From: CAYMTN01 sp964393335
GTDB taxonomy: Bacteria; Chloroflexota; Anaerolineae; Aggregatilineales; Aggregatilineaceae
NCBI GenBank assembly: GCA_964393335.1
Contig: CAYMTN010000014.1
Location: 1 to 42,190, forward strand
Direction: 5' to 3'
DNA: 42,190 nucleotides
A program made the position numbers and the translations under genes. Positions 31,435 to 39,771 of this stretch are shown here, one piece after another (the first letter of the stretch is position 1; every line of letters begins with the position of its first letter). The notes beneath the pieces were generated by a model that saw nothing but the letters and a program-made list of their open reading frames with translations, was not told the origin of the DNA and made no database searches.

Positions 31435-33255
31435 TCACGCGGCGGTGAATAACTTCGGCACGCTCTCGATATATTCCAGGCTCTGATGGCGGAAATACGT
31501 GTTATACAACTCCGCGTAGTGCCCGCCTTGCGCCAGCAGTGCGTCGTGATTACCTTCTTCGATGATCTCACCCTCGCGCAGCACGATGATGCGGTCGGCG
31601 TTTTTAATGGTCGATAGCCGGTGCGCGATCACGATCGACGTGCGGCGCTTCATCACCTCGTCCAGTCCTTCCTGGATCAGCGTCTCGGTCAGCGGGTCCA
31701 CACTGGCGGTAGCTTCGTCCAGGATGAAAATCGATGGGTCTTGCAGTAGCACGCGTGCCAGCGCGACAAGCTGCCGCTGTCCCATTGACAGGCTGTGCCC
31801 GCGCTCTCCGACCTCGGTATCTAGCCCTTTGGGCAGGCTGTCGAGCCAGTCGCCGCCACCGACCTGCCGCGCGACGCTGAGCACGTCTTCGTCGGAGGCA
31901 TCCTGGCAGCCGTAACGAATGTTGTCGGCTACGGTGCCGTCGAACAGAAAGGGCGTCTGCGTGACGATCCCCAGTTGCGTGCGGTAGGCTTGCAGGTCCA
32001 GGCTGCGGATGTCATGCCCATCGATCAGGATGTGCCCGTCCTGGAATTCGTAGAAGCGGGCGATCAGGCGGGCGAGGCTTGATTTGCCCGACCCTGTATG
32101 CCCGACCAGCGCCAGTGTTTCCCCGGCATGGATCGTCAGCGAAAAGTCCTTCAGCACGGTTTCGCGCTCATCATAACTGAAGCTCACGTGATCGAATGTG
32201 ATCTCGCCGTAGACTTGTTGCAGCGTGTCGCTGCCGGTCTGGACCACTTTCGGCTCGGCATCGACCAGTGCAAACATACGCTCACCCGCCGCCAGCCCAA
32301 GCTGGAACTGGCTCCAGAAGGAGGCGATGCTGGTCAGAGGGAACCAGAACATCGCCAGCCCTTGAATGAACAGGTACCAGTCGCCAGCGCTGAGCGCACC
32401 ACTCTCCGCAACGCGCCCGCCCGCGTAGACGATTACGGCTGTACCGATCCCGGAAACGATGCTCAACAGTGGAAAAATGCTGGTGAACACGTAGCCGGTG
32501 CGCAGGTTGATCCGGTAGGACTGGGCATTCACGTCCAAGAATTCGCCGTAGATAGCGTGTTCCTGGCGAAAAGTCTTCGCCACGCCGATCCCGCTGACCG
32601 ACTCCTGGATGTGCGCGCTGACTTCGGCCAGCACGCGCCGGGACTGGGTCACGGTCTGGCGTGCGATCTTGCGGAAGCCCAGCGCGATCACGATGATAAA
32701 CGGAGCCAGCGCCAGCACATAAAATGTGAGGTGCAAGTTGACGCTGACCAGATAGCCGACCAACAACCCGACCAGCAAAATCTGGCTCAGCAGTTCCATC
32801 GTCAGCGAGACGACCTGGGAGAACGCCTGGGTATCCGATGTGACGCGGCTCACGATCTTGCCCGATGGGAACGCGTCATAGAACGAGAGGTCGCGCTTCA
32901 ACACGGCGTCGAATGCATCTTCGCGCAGGTGCAGCACCACGTTGCCGATAGCCTCTGCCGACAACCAGCGCCGCACGGCGTTGAATGCCCAGCCCAGGCT
33001 GCCTAATCCCGCAGATACCAGCGCGATCGTCACAATGGTGCGCGTCGATGTGTCGTGTTGAATCTGGTCGATGCTGCGCGAGATGTAAATCGGCAGGCCA
33101 GTCTCGGCCAGCGTTGTCAGCAGGATCGTCAACGCAACTGCGAGCATACGCGGGGCCTGGGGCCGGAAGTATTGTACTATGCGCCGGACCAGCATCCGGT
33201 CGCTGTATTGGCGGTCGTAATCCTCGGCGTCCAGGCCGTCCATAATGAAACCCAT
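31435..33255 (-). CDS. ABC exporter half-transporter, canonical ATPase site
   Basis: A 606-residue type IV ABC exporter: six hydrophobic helices in the first 330 residues, then a nucleotide-binding domain with Walker A GHTGSGKSS, signature LSMGQRQLVALARVLL and Walker B FILDEATASVD with the catalytic Glu present. It follows its partner gene by 26 bases and should form a heterodimer with it, exporting lipids, drugs or peptides. The ATG at 33255 has GAGGAG nine bases upstream; a second Met at 33243 is possible. The substrate is unknown. Confidence 0.94.
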   Translation of the reverse strand: MGFIMDGLDAEDYDRQYSDRMLVRRIVQYFRPQAPRMLAVALTILLTTLAETGLPIYISRSIDQIQHDTSTRTIVTIALVSAGLGSLGWAFNAVRRWLSAEAIGNVVLHLREDAFDAVLKRDLSFYDAFPSGKIVSRVTSDTQAFSQVVSLTMELLSQILLVGLLVGYLVSVNLHLTFYVLALAPFIIVIALGFRKIARQTVTQSRRVLAEVSAHIQESVSGIGVAKTFRQEHAIYGEFLDVNAQSYRINLRTGYVFTSIFPLLSIVSGIGTAVIVYAGGRVAESGALSAGDWYLFIQGLAMFWFPLTSIASFWSQFQLGLAAGERMFALVDAEPKVVQTGSDTLQQVYGEITFDHVSFSYDERETVLKDFSLTIHAGETLALVGHTGSGKSSLARLIARFYEFQDGHILIDGHDIRSLDLQAYRTQLGIVTQTPFLFDGTVADNIRYGCQDASDEDVLSVARQVGGGDWLDSLPKGLDTEVGERGHSLSMGQRQLVALARVLLQDPSIFILDEATASVDPLTETLIQEGLDEVMKRRTSIVIAHRLSTIKNADRIIVLREGEIIEEGNHDALLAQGGHYAELYNTYFRHQSLEYIESVPKLFTAA

Positions 33256-33281
33256 TACGGTTATCTCCTCTGTATCAGCCG

Positions 33282-35102
33282 CTAGCGAGCAGGCACAGCT
33301 TGTGGCTCGCTTGCTTCCAGGGGTGGCAGTTCCACGTCGTAACGCGCAAAGATACGCCGGTAGTCCGACGACGTGCGCAACAGATCGTCATGCGTGCCAG
33401 CGGCGATCAACCGCCCGTGATCGAGCACCAGGATGGCATCCGCCCAGCGGATCTGTGATAGGCGATGGGTGATCAACAGCGTCGTGCGACCTTGCTGCGC
33501 CTGGCGGATTGCCTTCTGAATTTCGTCCTCCGTCGCGCTGTCGATAGCGCTCGTCGAGTCGTCCAGAATGAGGATACGCGGGTCGCTGAGGAAGGCGCGC
33601 GCCAACGCGATTCGCTGCCGCTGCCCCCCGGAGAGCATCACGCCACGTTCCCCGATCTTGGTCTGGTAGCCTTCGGCGAACGATGTGATAAAATCGTGCG
33701 CCTGGGCTTCGCTGGCCGCTTGTTCGATCCGCTCCTGGGGCATATCGGGCGCGCCAAACGCGATATTTTCGGCCAGCGTGCGCGAGAACAAGAACACATC
33801 CTGCTCGATTTTTGAGATCTGCGAGCGCAGCACGGTCAGGTCCCAGTCGCGCACGTCTACGCCGTCGATCAAAATGCGGCCTTCCGTGGCGTCGTACGTG
33901 CGATTGATCAACATCGTCAGCGTACTTTTGCCGGAACCGGTCTGTCCGACGATAGCCACCGTCTGCCCGGCTGCGATCTCGAAGGAGATACCTTCGAGCA
34001 CGGGCGATTGGTCATCACCTTCGTAGCGAAAACTCACGTTCTCAAACGTGATATTACCTTCGATGGTCTGCCCGAACCCGCCCGCGTTTTCATCCAGTTC
34101 GGTTTCCGCGCGGATGATGTGCAGCATACGTTCCGCCCCGGCGATGCCCAATTGCACCAGCGAGAACGAGAAGATCGAGATGAACACTGGAAAACGCAGC
34201 ACGTTCATGAGGCCCATCACGGCGATGATCTGAGCGATGCTGATGCTGCCGCGCTGGTGCAGCACCATGCAGTGCAAAAACGTGAACCCTAACGCGATGC
34301 CGAACAGTAGTAGCGGCAGATAGCGCGCCTCGATGTGACCTTGCTCGACAAACAGGTCGCGGTATTTGCGTGCGTTGTTGCGAAAACGCCCGCGCTCATG
34401 TGCTTCTTGTACGCTGGCTTTGACGATCTCAATGCCGGAGAGCACTTCTTCCAGCCCGGCATTCAGCGCGCCAAACTGCTCGCGCTGCTGGCGCGTGACC
34501 GGATTCAGGCGGCGCGTGTAGCGGCGCACCGCGATGATATACGTCACGATGAACACCAGCGGCACCAACAGCAGGTCCACCCGGATGATGGCGATGTAGA
34601 TCAGCGGGACGATGAGGCCCATCACGGTTTCATAGATGAAACGCAGGCCGGGGCTGAGCATGGCATTGAGTTGGCGCACTTCGTCGGTCGCCCGCGCCAT
34701 GATGTCACCAACCCGCTGCCGGTCATGGAATGTCTGGCTTTTCCCCAACAGGCTGATGTACAGTTCCTGGCGTGCGTCAACTTCCATCCGTTGGGCCAGT
34801 GTTTCGATCAGCAGCCCGCCGATCCAGAAGGCTGCGCTACTCATCATCAACACGCCGAAAATACTCAGCGAGAGCTTGAGCAGCGTGTTACCCCCGGTCG
34901 GGTTCAGAATTTCGCCCGCTGCCTTGCCGATCAGGACAGGGTTCTGAGAGAACGAGAAGAAATCGACGGCGCTGAGCACCACCGCCCCGACGAACAACCA
35001 CTTATATCGCCAGATGTGGGAGATGATCCAACGAGTGGCGCTGGCATAGTTGTACGGGTAGGTGCCTTGTACGGTGAATTCACTTTTCGATGTCGCGGCC
35101 AT
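33282..35102 (-). CDS. ABC exporter half-transporter, degenerate ATPase site
   Basis: A 606-residue ABC exporter with a transmembrane domain followed by Walker A GQTGSGKST, signature LSGGQRQRIALARAFL and Walker B ILILDDSTSAID. The catalytic Glu after Walker B is Asp here. Heterodimeric exporters (BmrCD- or TM287/288-like) typically pair one such degenerate site with one canonical site, as the downstream gene provides. It is the first gene of the pair, with a GGGAG site nine bases before the ATG. Length equals that of its partner. Confidence 0.94.
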   Translation of the reverse strand: MAATSKSEFTVQGTYPYNYASATRWIISHIWRYKWLFVGAVVLSAVDFFSFSQNPVLIGKAAGEILNPTGGNTLLKLSLSIFGVLMMSSAAFWIGGLLIETLAQRMEVDARQELYISLLGKSQTFHDRQRVGDIMARATDEVRQLNAMLSPGLRFIYETVMGLIVPLIYIAIIRVDLLLVPLVFIVTYIIAVRRYTRRLNPVTRQQREQFGALNAGLEEVLSGIEIVKASVQEAHERGRFRNNARKYRDLFVEQGHIEARYLPLLLFGIALGFTFLHCMVLHQRGSISIAQIIAVMGLMNVLRFPVFISIFSFSLVQLGIAGAERMLHIIRAETELDENAGGFGQTIEGNITFENVSFRYEGDDQSPVLEGISFEIAAGQTVAIVGQTGSGKSTLTMLINRTYDATEGRILIDGVDVRDWDLTVLRSQISKIEQDVFLFSRTLAENIAFGAPDMPQERIEQAASEAQAHDFITSFAEGYQTKIGERGVMLSGGQRQRIALARAFLSDPRILILDDSTSAIDSATEDEIQKAIRQAQQGRTTLLITHRLSQIRWADAILVLDHGRLIAAGTHDDLLRTSSDYRRIFARYDVELPPLEASEPQAVPAR

Positions 35103-35163
35103 AAAGTGAGACTCCCGGTATGATAAAATACACGGCTTCGAACAAGTGTTCTGAAATCGCTAG

Positions 35164-35192
35164 AGTATAACACGACGTGCGGATCCTGCCAT
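35164..35192 (-). promoter_or_regulatory. Proximal promoter of the ABC exporter pair
   Basis: Minus strand: ATGGCA (35187-35192), a 17-base spacer, then TATACT (35164-35169) within GTTATACTC. The predicted start is about 55 bases before the ATG at 35102. Confidence 0.7.
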
Positions 35193-35321
35193 ATTGGCCA
35201 GAGTCCATGCGAGAGAATATGGGTAGCTGGGTGAGGAAACAACACCTAAGCAGCTTGGCTTGGTGTGGTCGGGACCATTCGGAACATGCTGTTCTACCTG
35301 TGGCGTGGAGGCACTCGCAGC

Positions 35322-35350
35322 ATTATACAAGAGCCGCGCAGGTGTTACAA
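35322..35350 (-). promoter_or_regulatory. Second, upstream promoter-like element in the exporter leader region
   Basis: Minus strand: TTGTAA (35345-35350), exactly 17 bases, then TATAAT (35322-35327). It would start RNA near 35315, giving a leader of about 210 bases before the exporter, or a separate small RNA. The stretch 35193-35315 contains a 13-codon ORF (35287-35246) without a clear ribosome site. No tRNA or known RNA fold was recognised in it. Confidence 0.55.
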
Positions 35351-35404
35351 GAGTGTAGATGCCAGCCGCCAACTGATTTGCAGGCGGTTTGCAGCGGCGT
35401 TGAT

Positions 35405-35608
35405 TTACCGTTGGTGGTCCGCTTCCTGCAAGTTTTCCGCCCCTGGCAATTTGCCGGCAAGCTGGTGCGGCTTGTGGATCAGGATGGGCAGATGCTGCGG
35501 GCAAATCCAGAACTGCCGGGCGCGATATTCAAGCGCAATCAGCGGTACCTCGTCGCTGGTTTGATCGCAAGTGAGGCAGGCATGGCTGTTGTGTTGTGTG
35601 TCCGTCAT
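35405..35608 (-). CDS. Small zinc-binding-like protein, unknown
   Basis: A 67-residue ORF with ACLTCDQ (Cys11, Cys14) and ICPQHLP (Cys36, His39), a C-x2-C ... C-x2-H pattern suited to one zinc ion, plus further His residues at 45 and 48. It has an AAAGGA ribosome site seven bases before the ATG and its own TATACT upstream. Overlapping plus-strand frames in the same place show no such features. I do not recognise a named family; the only reasonable reading is a small metal-binding adaptor. It is separated from the exporter by about 300 bases containing two promoter-like elements. Confidence 0.72.
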   Translation of the reverse strand: MTDTQHNSHACLTCDQTSDEVPLIALEYRARQFWICPQHLPILIHKPHQLAGKLPGAENLQEADHQR

Positions 35609-35673
35609 CAAACAGTCCTTTCCGGCGAATATACATGATATTATTGATGCAAATAGCGTAAATTGTCATCACC

Positions 35674-35679
35674 AGTATA
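35674..35679 (-). promoter_or_regulatory. Candidate -10 for the small zinc-protein gene
   Basis: Minus-strand TATACT about 65 bases before the ATG at 35608. The -35 at 17 bases is weak (CGGTCA). A second possibility nearer the gene uses ATGACA, but its -10 is poor. Confidence 0.4.
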
Positions 35680-35723
35680 CCACAGCAAACGATGCCTGAC
35701 CGCACCTATTTTCAGCACATGAA

Positions 35724-35760
35724 AGCGCCCGGTTTCGGATGGTGGCCAGAACCGGGCGCT
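35724..35760 (-). terminator. Likely terminator at the end of the oligopeptide transporter operon
   Basis: A perfect 11-base-pair inverted repeat (AGCGCCCGGTT with AACCGGGCGCT) with a 15-base loop, lying 31 bases past the stop of the last opp gene. On the minus strand it is followed only by TTTC, so the T-run is short. Position and stem strength favour a 3' end. Confidence 0.65.
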
Positions 35761-35791
35761 GATCAGGCTTGCACTGGTCACAGAAAAGGGC

Positions 35792-36784
35792 CTATGGAGC
35801 GACGCGCTCCGATTCCGGCTGGCGCAGGTGACATGCGCAGAGATGGTTACGACCGAGATCGATCAGCGGCGGAATCTGTTCTGAGCAGACAGCCACTACT
35901 TCGGGGCAGCGCGTATGGAAACGGCAGCCGGATGGCGGATTGAGTGGGCTGGGGGGATCGCCCTGCAAGATGATGCGCGTACGTTTAATCTTCGGGTCTG
36001 CAATCGGGATGGCAGACATGAGCGCCACTGTATACGGGTGCTGTGGGTTACTGAACAACTCCTCACGGTTGGCGACCTCGGCGATCTTGCCCAGGTACAT
36101 CACCGCGACCCGGTCGCACAGGTGCTCGACTACGCTCATATCGTGCGCGATAAACAGCAGTGTCAGATTCAGCGTCTGCTGCAAATCCTTCAGCAGGTTC
36201 AACACCTGGGACTGGATCGATACATCCAGCGCGGAGACTGGCTCGTCACACACGATAAAGCTGGGATTCAACACCAGCGCCCGCGCGATTCCGATCCGTT
36301 GGCGCTGGCCGCCCGAAAATTCGTGCGGAAAGCGCCGCATGTGTTCTTCACCCATGCCGACCAGTTCCAGCGCCTCCAACACCCGCCGGTACCGTTCGCC
36401 GCGGTCGGAGACGCCGTGTACGCGCAGTCCTTCGCCCACGATCTCACTGATACGCGAGCGGGGATCGAGGGACGAGTACGGGTCCTGAAAGACAAGCTGC
36501 ATCTGGCTGCGCAGCGGTTTTAGCTCCGACTGGGCCATACTAAAAATATCTTTGCCGTCGAACGTCACCGAACCCGCTGTCGCCGGAACCAGGCGCAGCA
36601 GGGCACGTCCGACGGTCGTTTTTCCGCAGCCCGATTCACCCACCAACCCCAGGATTTCGCCTCTGTGAATATCCAGATCGACACCGTCGACTGCTTTCAC
36701 CACGCCGACAGTGCGCTTGAGGATACCGCCCTTCACGTCAAAATAGACTTTCAAGCCGCGAATTTCAACGAGGTTATCAGTCAT
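35792..36784 (-). CDS. Oligopeptide ABC importer ATP-binding protein OppF/DppF-like
   Basis: A 330-residue ATPase of a peptide importer with Walker A GESGCGKTTVG, signature FSGGQRQRIGIARAL and Walker B FIVCDEPVSALD. The C-terminal peptide-transporter extension has PSPLNPPSGCRFHTRCP, whose Cys residues resemble the iron-sulfur or disulfide motif common in OppD/OppF. Its start overlaps oppD as ATGA. With OppD it powers uptake through OppB/OppC. It is the last gene of the operon. Confidence 0.94.
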   Translation of the reverse strand: MTDNLVEIRGLKVYFDVKGGILKRTVGVVKAVDGVDLDIHRGEILGLVGESGCGKTTVGRALLRLVPATAGSVTFDGKDIFSMAQSELKPLRSQMQLVFQDPYSSLDPRSRISEIVGEGLRVHGVSDRGERYRRVLEALELVGMGEEHMRRFPHEFSGGQRQRIGIARALVLNPSFIVCDEPVSALDVSIQSQVLNLLKDLQQTLNLTLLFIAHDMSVVEHLCDRVAVMYLGKIAEVANREELFSNPQHPYTVALMSAIPIADPKIKRTRIILQGDPPSPLNPPSGCRFHTRCPEVVAVCSEQIPPLIDLGRNHLCACHLRQPESERVAP

Positions 36785-37827
36785 GCTTCAGCGCCTTCTG
36801 CTTCTTCATACAGCCAGCAGCGGACAAAGTGGTCCGGCTTGGCTGGGATCATGTGCGGTTCCTCGATCTCGCACCGGCTCAACTGGTGCTCGACCCGCGC
36901 CTTACAACGTGGCGCAAACCGGCAGCCAACCGGCATGTCGATCAGGTTCGGGACCGTGCCGGGGATGACGTCCAACCGGTCTTTGAGTTTGCCCATGACC
37001 GGGATTGACGCGATCAGGCCCTGTGTGTAGGGGTGCAGCGGTTCCCCGAACAGCTCCAGGGTGGGCGCTTCTTCGACCGTAGTACCGGCATACATCACGG
37101 TCACGATATCGGCCATTTCGGCGACGATGCCCATGTTGTGCGTGATGAGCATCACGGCCATGCCGTGCTCGTCGCGCAGCTTACGAATCAGGTCGAGCAC
37201 CTGCGCCTGGATGGTCACATCCAGCGCAGTGGTTGGCTCGTCGGCGATCAACAAATCAGGTGCGCAGGCCATGCCCATTGCGATCATGACGCGCTGGGCC
37301 ATGCCGCCCGACATTTCGTGCGGGTAGTTGTCGATACGCTGTGCCGGGTCCGGGATGCCAACCTCCTTAAGCATATTCACCGCTTCTGATTTTTGCGGCG
37401 AACGGCCTGCATCCTGGTGGACGCGCAGCACTTCGAGTAATTGGTTGCCGACGCGCAGCACCGGGTTCAGCGAGGATTTTGGCTCCTGAAAGATCACCGA
37501 AATCTGTTTGCCGCGAATGTGTATCATTTCTCGGTTCGACATGGTGAGCAGGTTCTCGCCTTTGAACCACACCTCCCCGGAAACAATCCGGCCCGGTTTG
37601 TCGACAAGCCGCAAGATGGACATGGCGGTCATGCTTTTGCCGCAGCCCGACTCACCGACGACACCACGAATCTCGCCGCGCCTGACCGTCAGGCTGACGC
37701 CGTCCACAGCTTTGACGGTGCCCTGGCGTGTGAAGAAATAGGTTCGCAGGTCAGTTACCTCCAACAGCGCTTGATCTGCGAGGACTTGTTTTGCCGCCTT
37801 GTTTGCGTTATCCGGTCTATCAACCAT
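36781..37827 (-). CDS. Oligopeptide ABC importer ATP-binding protein OppD/DppD-like
   Basis: A protein of about 348 residues with Walker A GESGCGKSMTA, signature MSGGMAQRVMIAMGMA and Walker B LLIADEPTTALD, the usual OppD variant. The C-terminal DMPVGCRFAPRCKAR region gives the Cys motif of peptide and nickel importers. Two starts are possible: an ATG at 37827 with an AGG seven bases upstream, chosen here, or a GTG at 37842 that overlaps the oppC stop as GTGA. It pairs with the OppF-like protein encoded next. Confidence 0.93.
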   Translation of the reverse strand: MVDRPDNANKAAKQVLADQALLEVTDLRTYFFTRQGTVKAVDGVSLTVRRGEIRGVVGESGCGKSMTAMSILRLVDKPGRIVSGEVWFKGENLLTMSNREMIHIRGKQISVIFQEPKSSLNPVLRVGNQLLEVLRVHQDAGRSPQKSEAVNMLKEVGIPDPAQRIDNYPHEMSGGMAQRVMIAMGMACAPDLLIADEPTTALDVTIQAQVLDLIRKLRDEHGMAVMLITHNMGIVAEMADIVTVMYAGTTVEEAPTLELFGEPLHPYTQGLIASIPVMGKLKDRLDVIPGTVPNLIDMPVGCRFAPRCKARVEHQLSRCEIEEPHMIPAKPDHFVRCWLYEEAEGAEA

Positions 37828-37838
37828 TCCGATACCTA

Positions 37839-39767
37839 TCACCGATCCAGACGAGGGTCGAGCGCGTCGCGCAAGCCGTCACCCAACAGGTTAAAGGCCA
37901 GCACGGTAATCATGATGGCAATGCCTGGGTAAAATACCAGGTGCGGAGCCGTAAAAATCTGGTTGCGTTCGGCACCCAGCATCGCCCCCCATTCAGGCGT
38001 GGGAGGTTGTGCGCCCAGTCCCAAGAAGGACAGCGCCGCCGCATCCAGGATGGCGGTGCCGATACCCAGGGTGGCCTGTACGATCAAGGGAGCCAGCGCA
38101 TTCGGCAGGATGCGCCGGAACAAGATGCGCACCGGGGCAACGCCCAACGCGCGATCAGCGGTGACAAAATCCTCTTCTTTGACCGCCAGGACGCCGGAAC
38201 GCGCAACGCGCGCATAGGCTGGGATGAATACAACTGAAATCGCCAGCAGCGCATTGATCAGCCCTGGCCCCAACACCGTCACAACGGCGATCGCCAGGAT
38301 TAGCGGCGGGAAGGCCAGCAGCACATCCATGATGCGCATGATCGTGTTATCCATCCATCCGCCCGCATACCCGGCGACCGCCCCGGCGATGACGCCTAAA
38401 ATGACGGCGAAACTGACGGTAGACAGCCCGACGATCAGGGATAGGCGTGTGCCATAAATCACGCGGCTGAACTGGTCGCGCAAGTTGCCGTCCACGCCCA
38501 TAATGTACTGGTAGTTTGACGTTTTGACGACGCTCATCTGGTTAGCGCTGGCGACGATGACGCCACCGCCCGTATTCAGCCAGGCCACATCGGTGATCGG
38601 CGTGTCGCGTTCAATGGACAGCACCTGCTTGCCCGTACCGGTGTTCCATACACGGATCAGGTGTTCACTCTGGGTGAAGATGCGTGTTGCCAACGGGCTG
38701 CTGGCGATTTTCAGCACCGGCTCGCCATGATCGAGTTCCAGCAGCAGTTTGCCGGTGCTGACCTGCCAGACCAGCCCGGTATCGCCGTGTGTCGCCATGA
38801 TGTTCTGCACCCCGCGCGAAATGGCTTCACCCCATGCGCCGTTGGTGAGATCGCCGTCATACTCGACCGCCAGCAGTTGTTCATAGGTTGACGCGTTCCA
38901 CACGTACATGGTAGAGCCGCTGGTGGTCAGGATGCGGTTGCTGGACGTGTTAAACGTGGCGCTGGTCAGCGGTGCGTCGTGTTCCAGGCTGGTGACCAAT
39001 GTGGCCACAAAAGCGTTCCAAAGCTGTACCTGACTGCCGCTGGCGGTCATGACAAGGGTGCCGTTCGCGTTCCACTCGACCGCCACGCGTTCATCCTCAA
39101 GCTGGATCACGCCGACTTCATTCCAACTCAGCGTATCCCAGATGTGAACGGTGTGCGCGTCTGCCGTCAAGAACCGGGTACCATCCGCGTTCCAGGCGAC
39201 CAGGTCGGCCCCGCCTGCGTGCGACAGCGTCTGGCTGATGGCGCGGCGGTTCACGTCCCAGACGTATAACTCATCGCCGCTGGCTGACAGAATCTTCTGA
39301 TCGTTGGGACTCCAATCCATAGCCGTGACGGGCTGCTCGTGTTCGAGCGTCATCAGTTCTTTGCCGTTTGCGACGTCCCAAACGATGATGGCGTTACCGC
39401 TTGTGGCTGCCATCAAAGAGTTTGTCGAGCTGAGCACGGCGGATTGAATGTCGGTGCTCGTCGAGACATTCACCAGGTTGTCGCCCGCGCTGGGACACCC
39501 GAACAAATGGATGCACGGCGCGATACGTTTGGCGACACCTTCTTCAGGCACGTCTAGCAGCACGGTCAGCGGATTATGGGTGGCAATCACCGGGGCGAAA
39601 ATGGCGATGATCACCAACGTCCCCAAGATCACCAGTCCGACAATGGCCGATGGTTTGCGCAGCAGGCGTTCCAGGGTTTCACGCCACAAGCCCTTGGGTG
39701 GCTTGGTGACGACAGCATCAGCAACGGATAAGTCGAGCTCGGGGGGGACAGGATCGGTACGTTGCAT
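37839..39767 (-). CDS. Oligopeptide permease OppC-like, with inserted WD40-like propeller
   Basis: A 642-residue protein, more than twice the normal length of OppC/DppC. Residues 1-80 hold the cytosolic N terminus and first membrane helix (SAIVGLVILGTLVIIAIFAPV). The core permease resumes at about 426 with RDQFSRVIYGTRLSL and contains the EAA-type loop ADRALGVAPVRILFRRILPN. Between them, residues 101-425 form eight similar units with a Trp near each end (VWD, IWD, LWN, VWN); Trp 130, 170, 210, 250 and 290 are exactly 40 residues apart, then 334 and 374. This is a WD40-type beta-propeller placed in the first extracytoplasmic loop. The ATG at 39767 follows the oppB stop by four bases. Confidence 0.92.
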   Translation of the reverse strand: MQRTDPVPPELDLSVADAVVTKPPKGLWRETLERLLRKPSAIVGLVILGTLVIIAIFAPVIATHNPLTVLLDVPEEGVAKRIAPCIHLFGCPSAGDNLVNVSTSTDIQSAVLSSTNSLMAATSGNAIIVWDVANGKELMTLEHEQPVTAMDWSPNDQKILSASGDELYVWDVNRRAISQTLSHAGGADLVAWNADGTRFLTADAHTVHIWDTLSWNEVGVIQLEDERVAVEWNANGTLVMTASGSQVQLWNAFVATLVTSLEHDAPLTSATFNTSSNRILTTSGSTMYVWNASTYEQLLAVEYDGDLTNGAWGEAISRGVQNIMATHGDTGLVWQVSTGKLLLELDHGEPVLKIASSPLATRIFTQSEHLIRVWNTGTGKQVLSIERDTPITDVAWLNTGGGVIVASANQMSVVKTSNYQYIMGVDGNLRDQFSRVIYGTRLSLIVGLSTVSFAVILGVIAGAVAGYAGGWMDNTIMRIMDVLLAFPPLILAIAVVTVLGPGLINALLAISVVFIPAYARVARSGVLAVKEEDFVTADRALGVAPVRILFRRILPNALAPLIVQATLGIGTAILDAAALSFLGLGAQPPTPEWGAMLGAERNQIFTAPHLVFYPGIAIMITVLAFNLLGDGLRDALDPRLDR

Positions 39768-39771
39768 AGTC

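Noticed and set aside
35271..35290. Inverted repeat GAACAGCATGTTC resembling a Gram-positive LexA box
   Set aside because: The spacer is five bases instead of the four of GAACnnnnGTTC, and the neighbouring genes are not DNA-repair genes.
35193..35404. Possible SRP RNA or tRNA in the exporter leader region
   Set aside because: The AAGCAGC seen there lacks the GGAAGG-type SRP loop, and no cloverleaf with proper T-arm could be built.
35177..35638. A 153-codon plus-strand frame over the promoter and zinc-protein region
   Set aside because: It runs through two minus-strand promoters and the whole small zinc-protein gene, which has a ribosome site and Cys/His pattern; the plus frame has neither.
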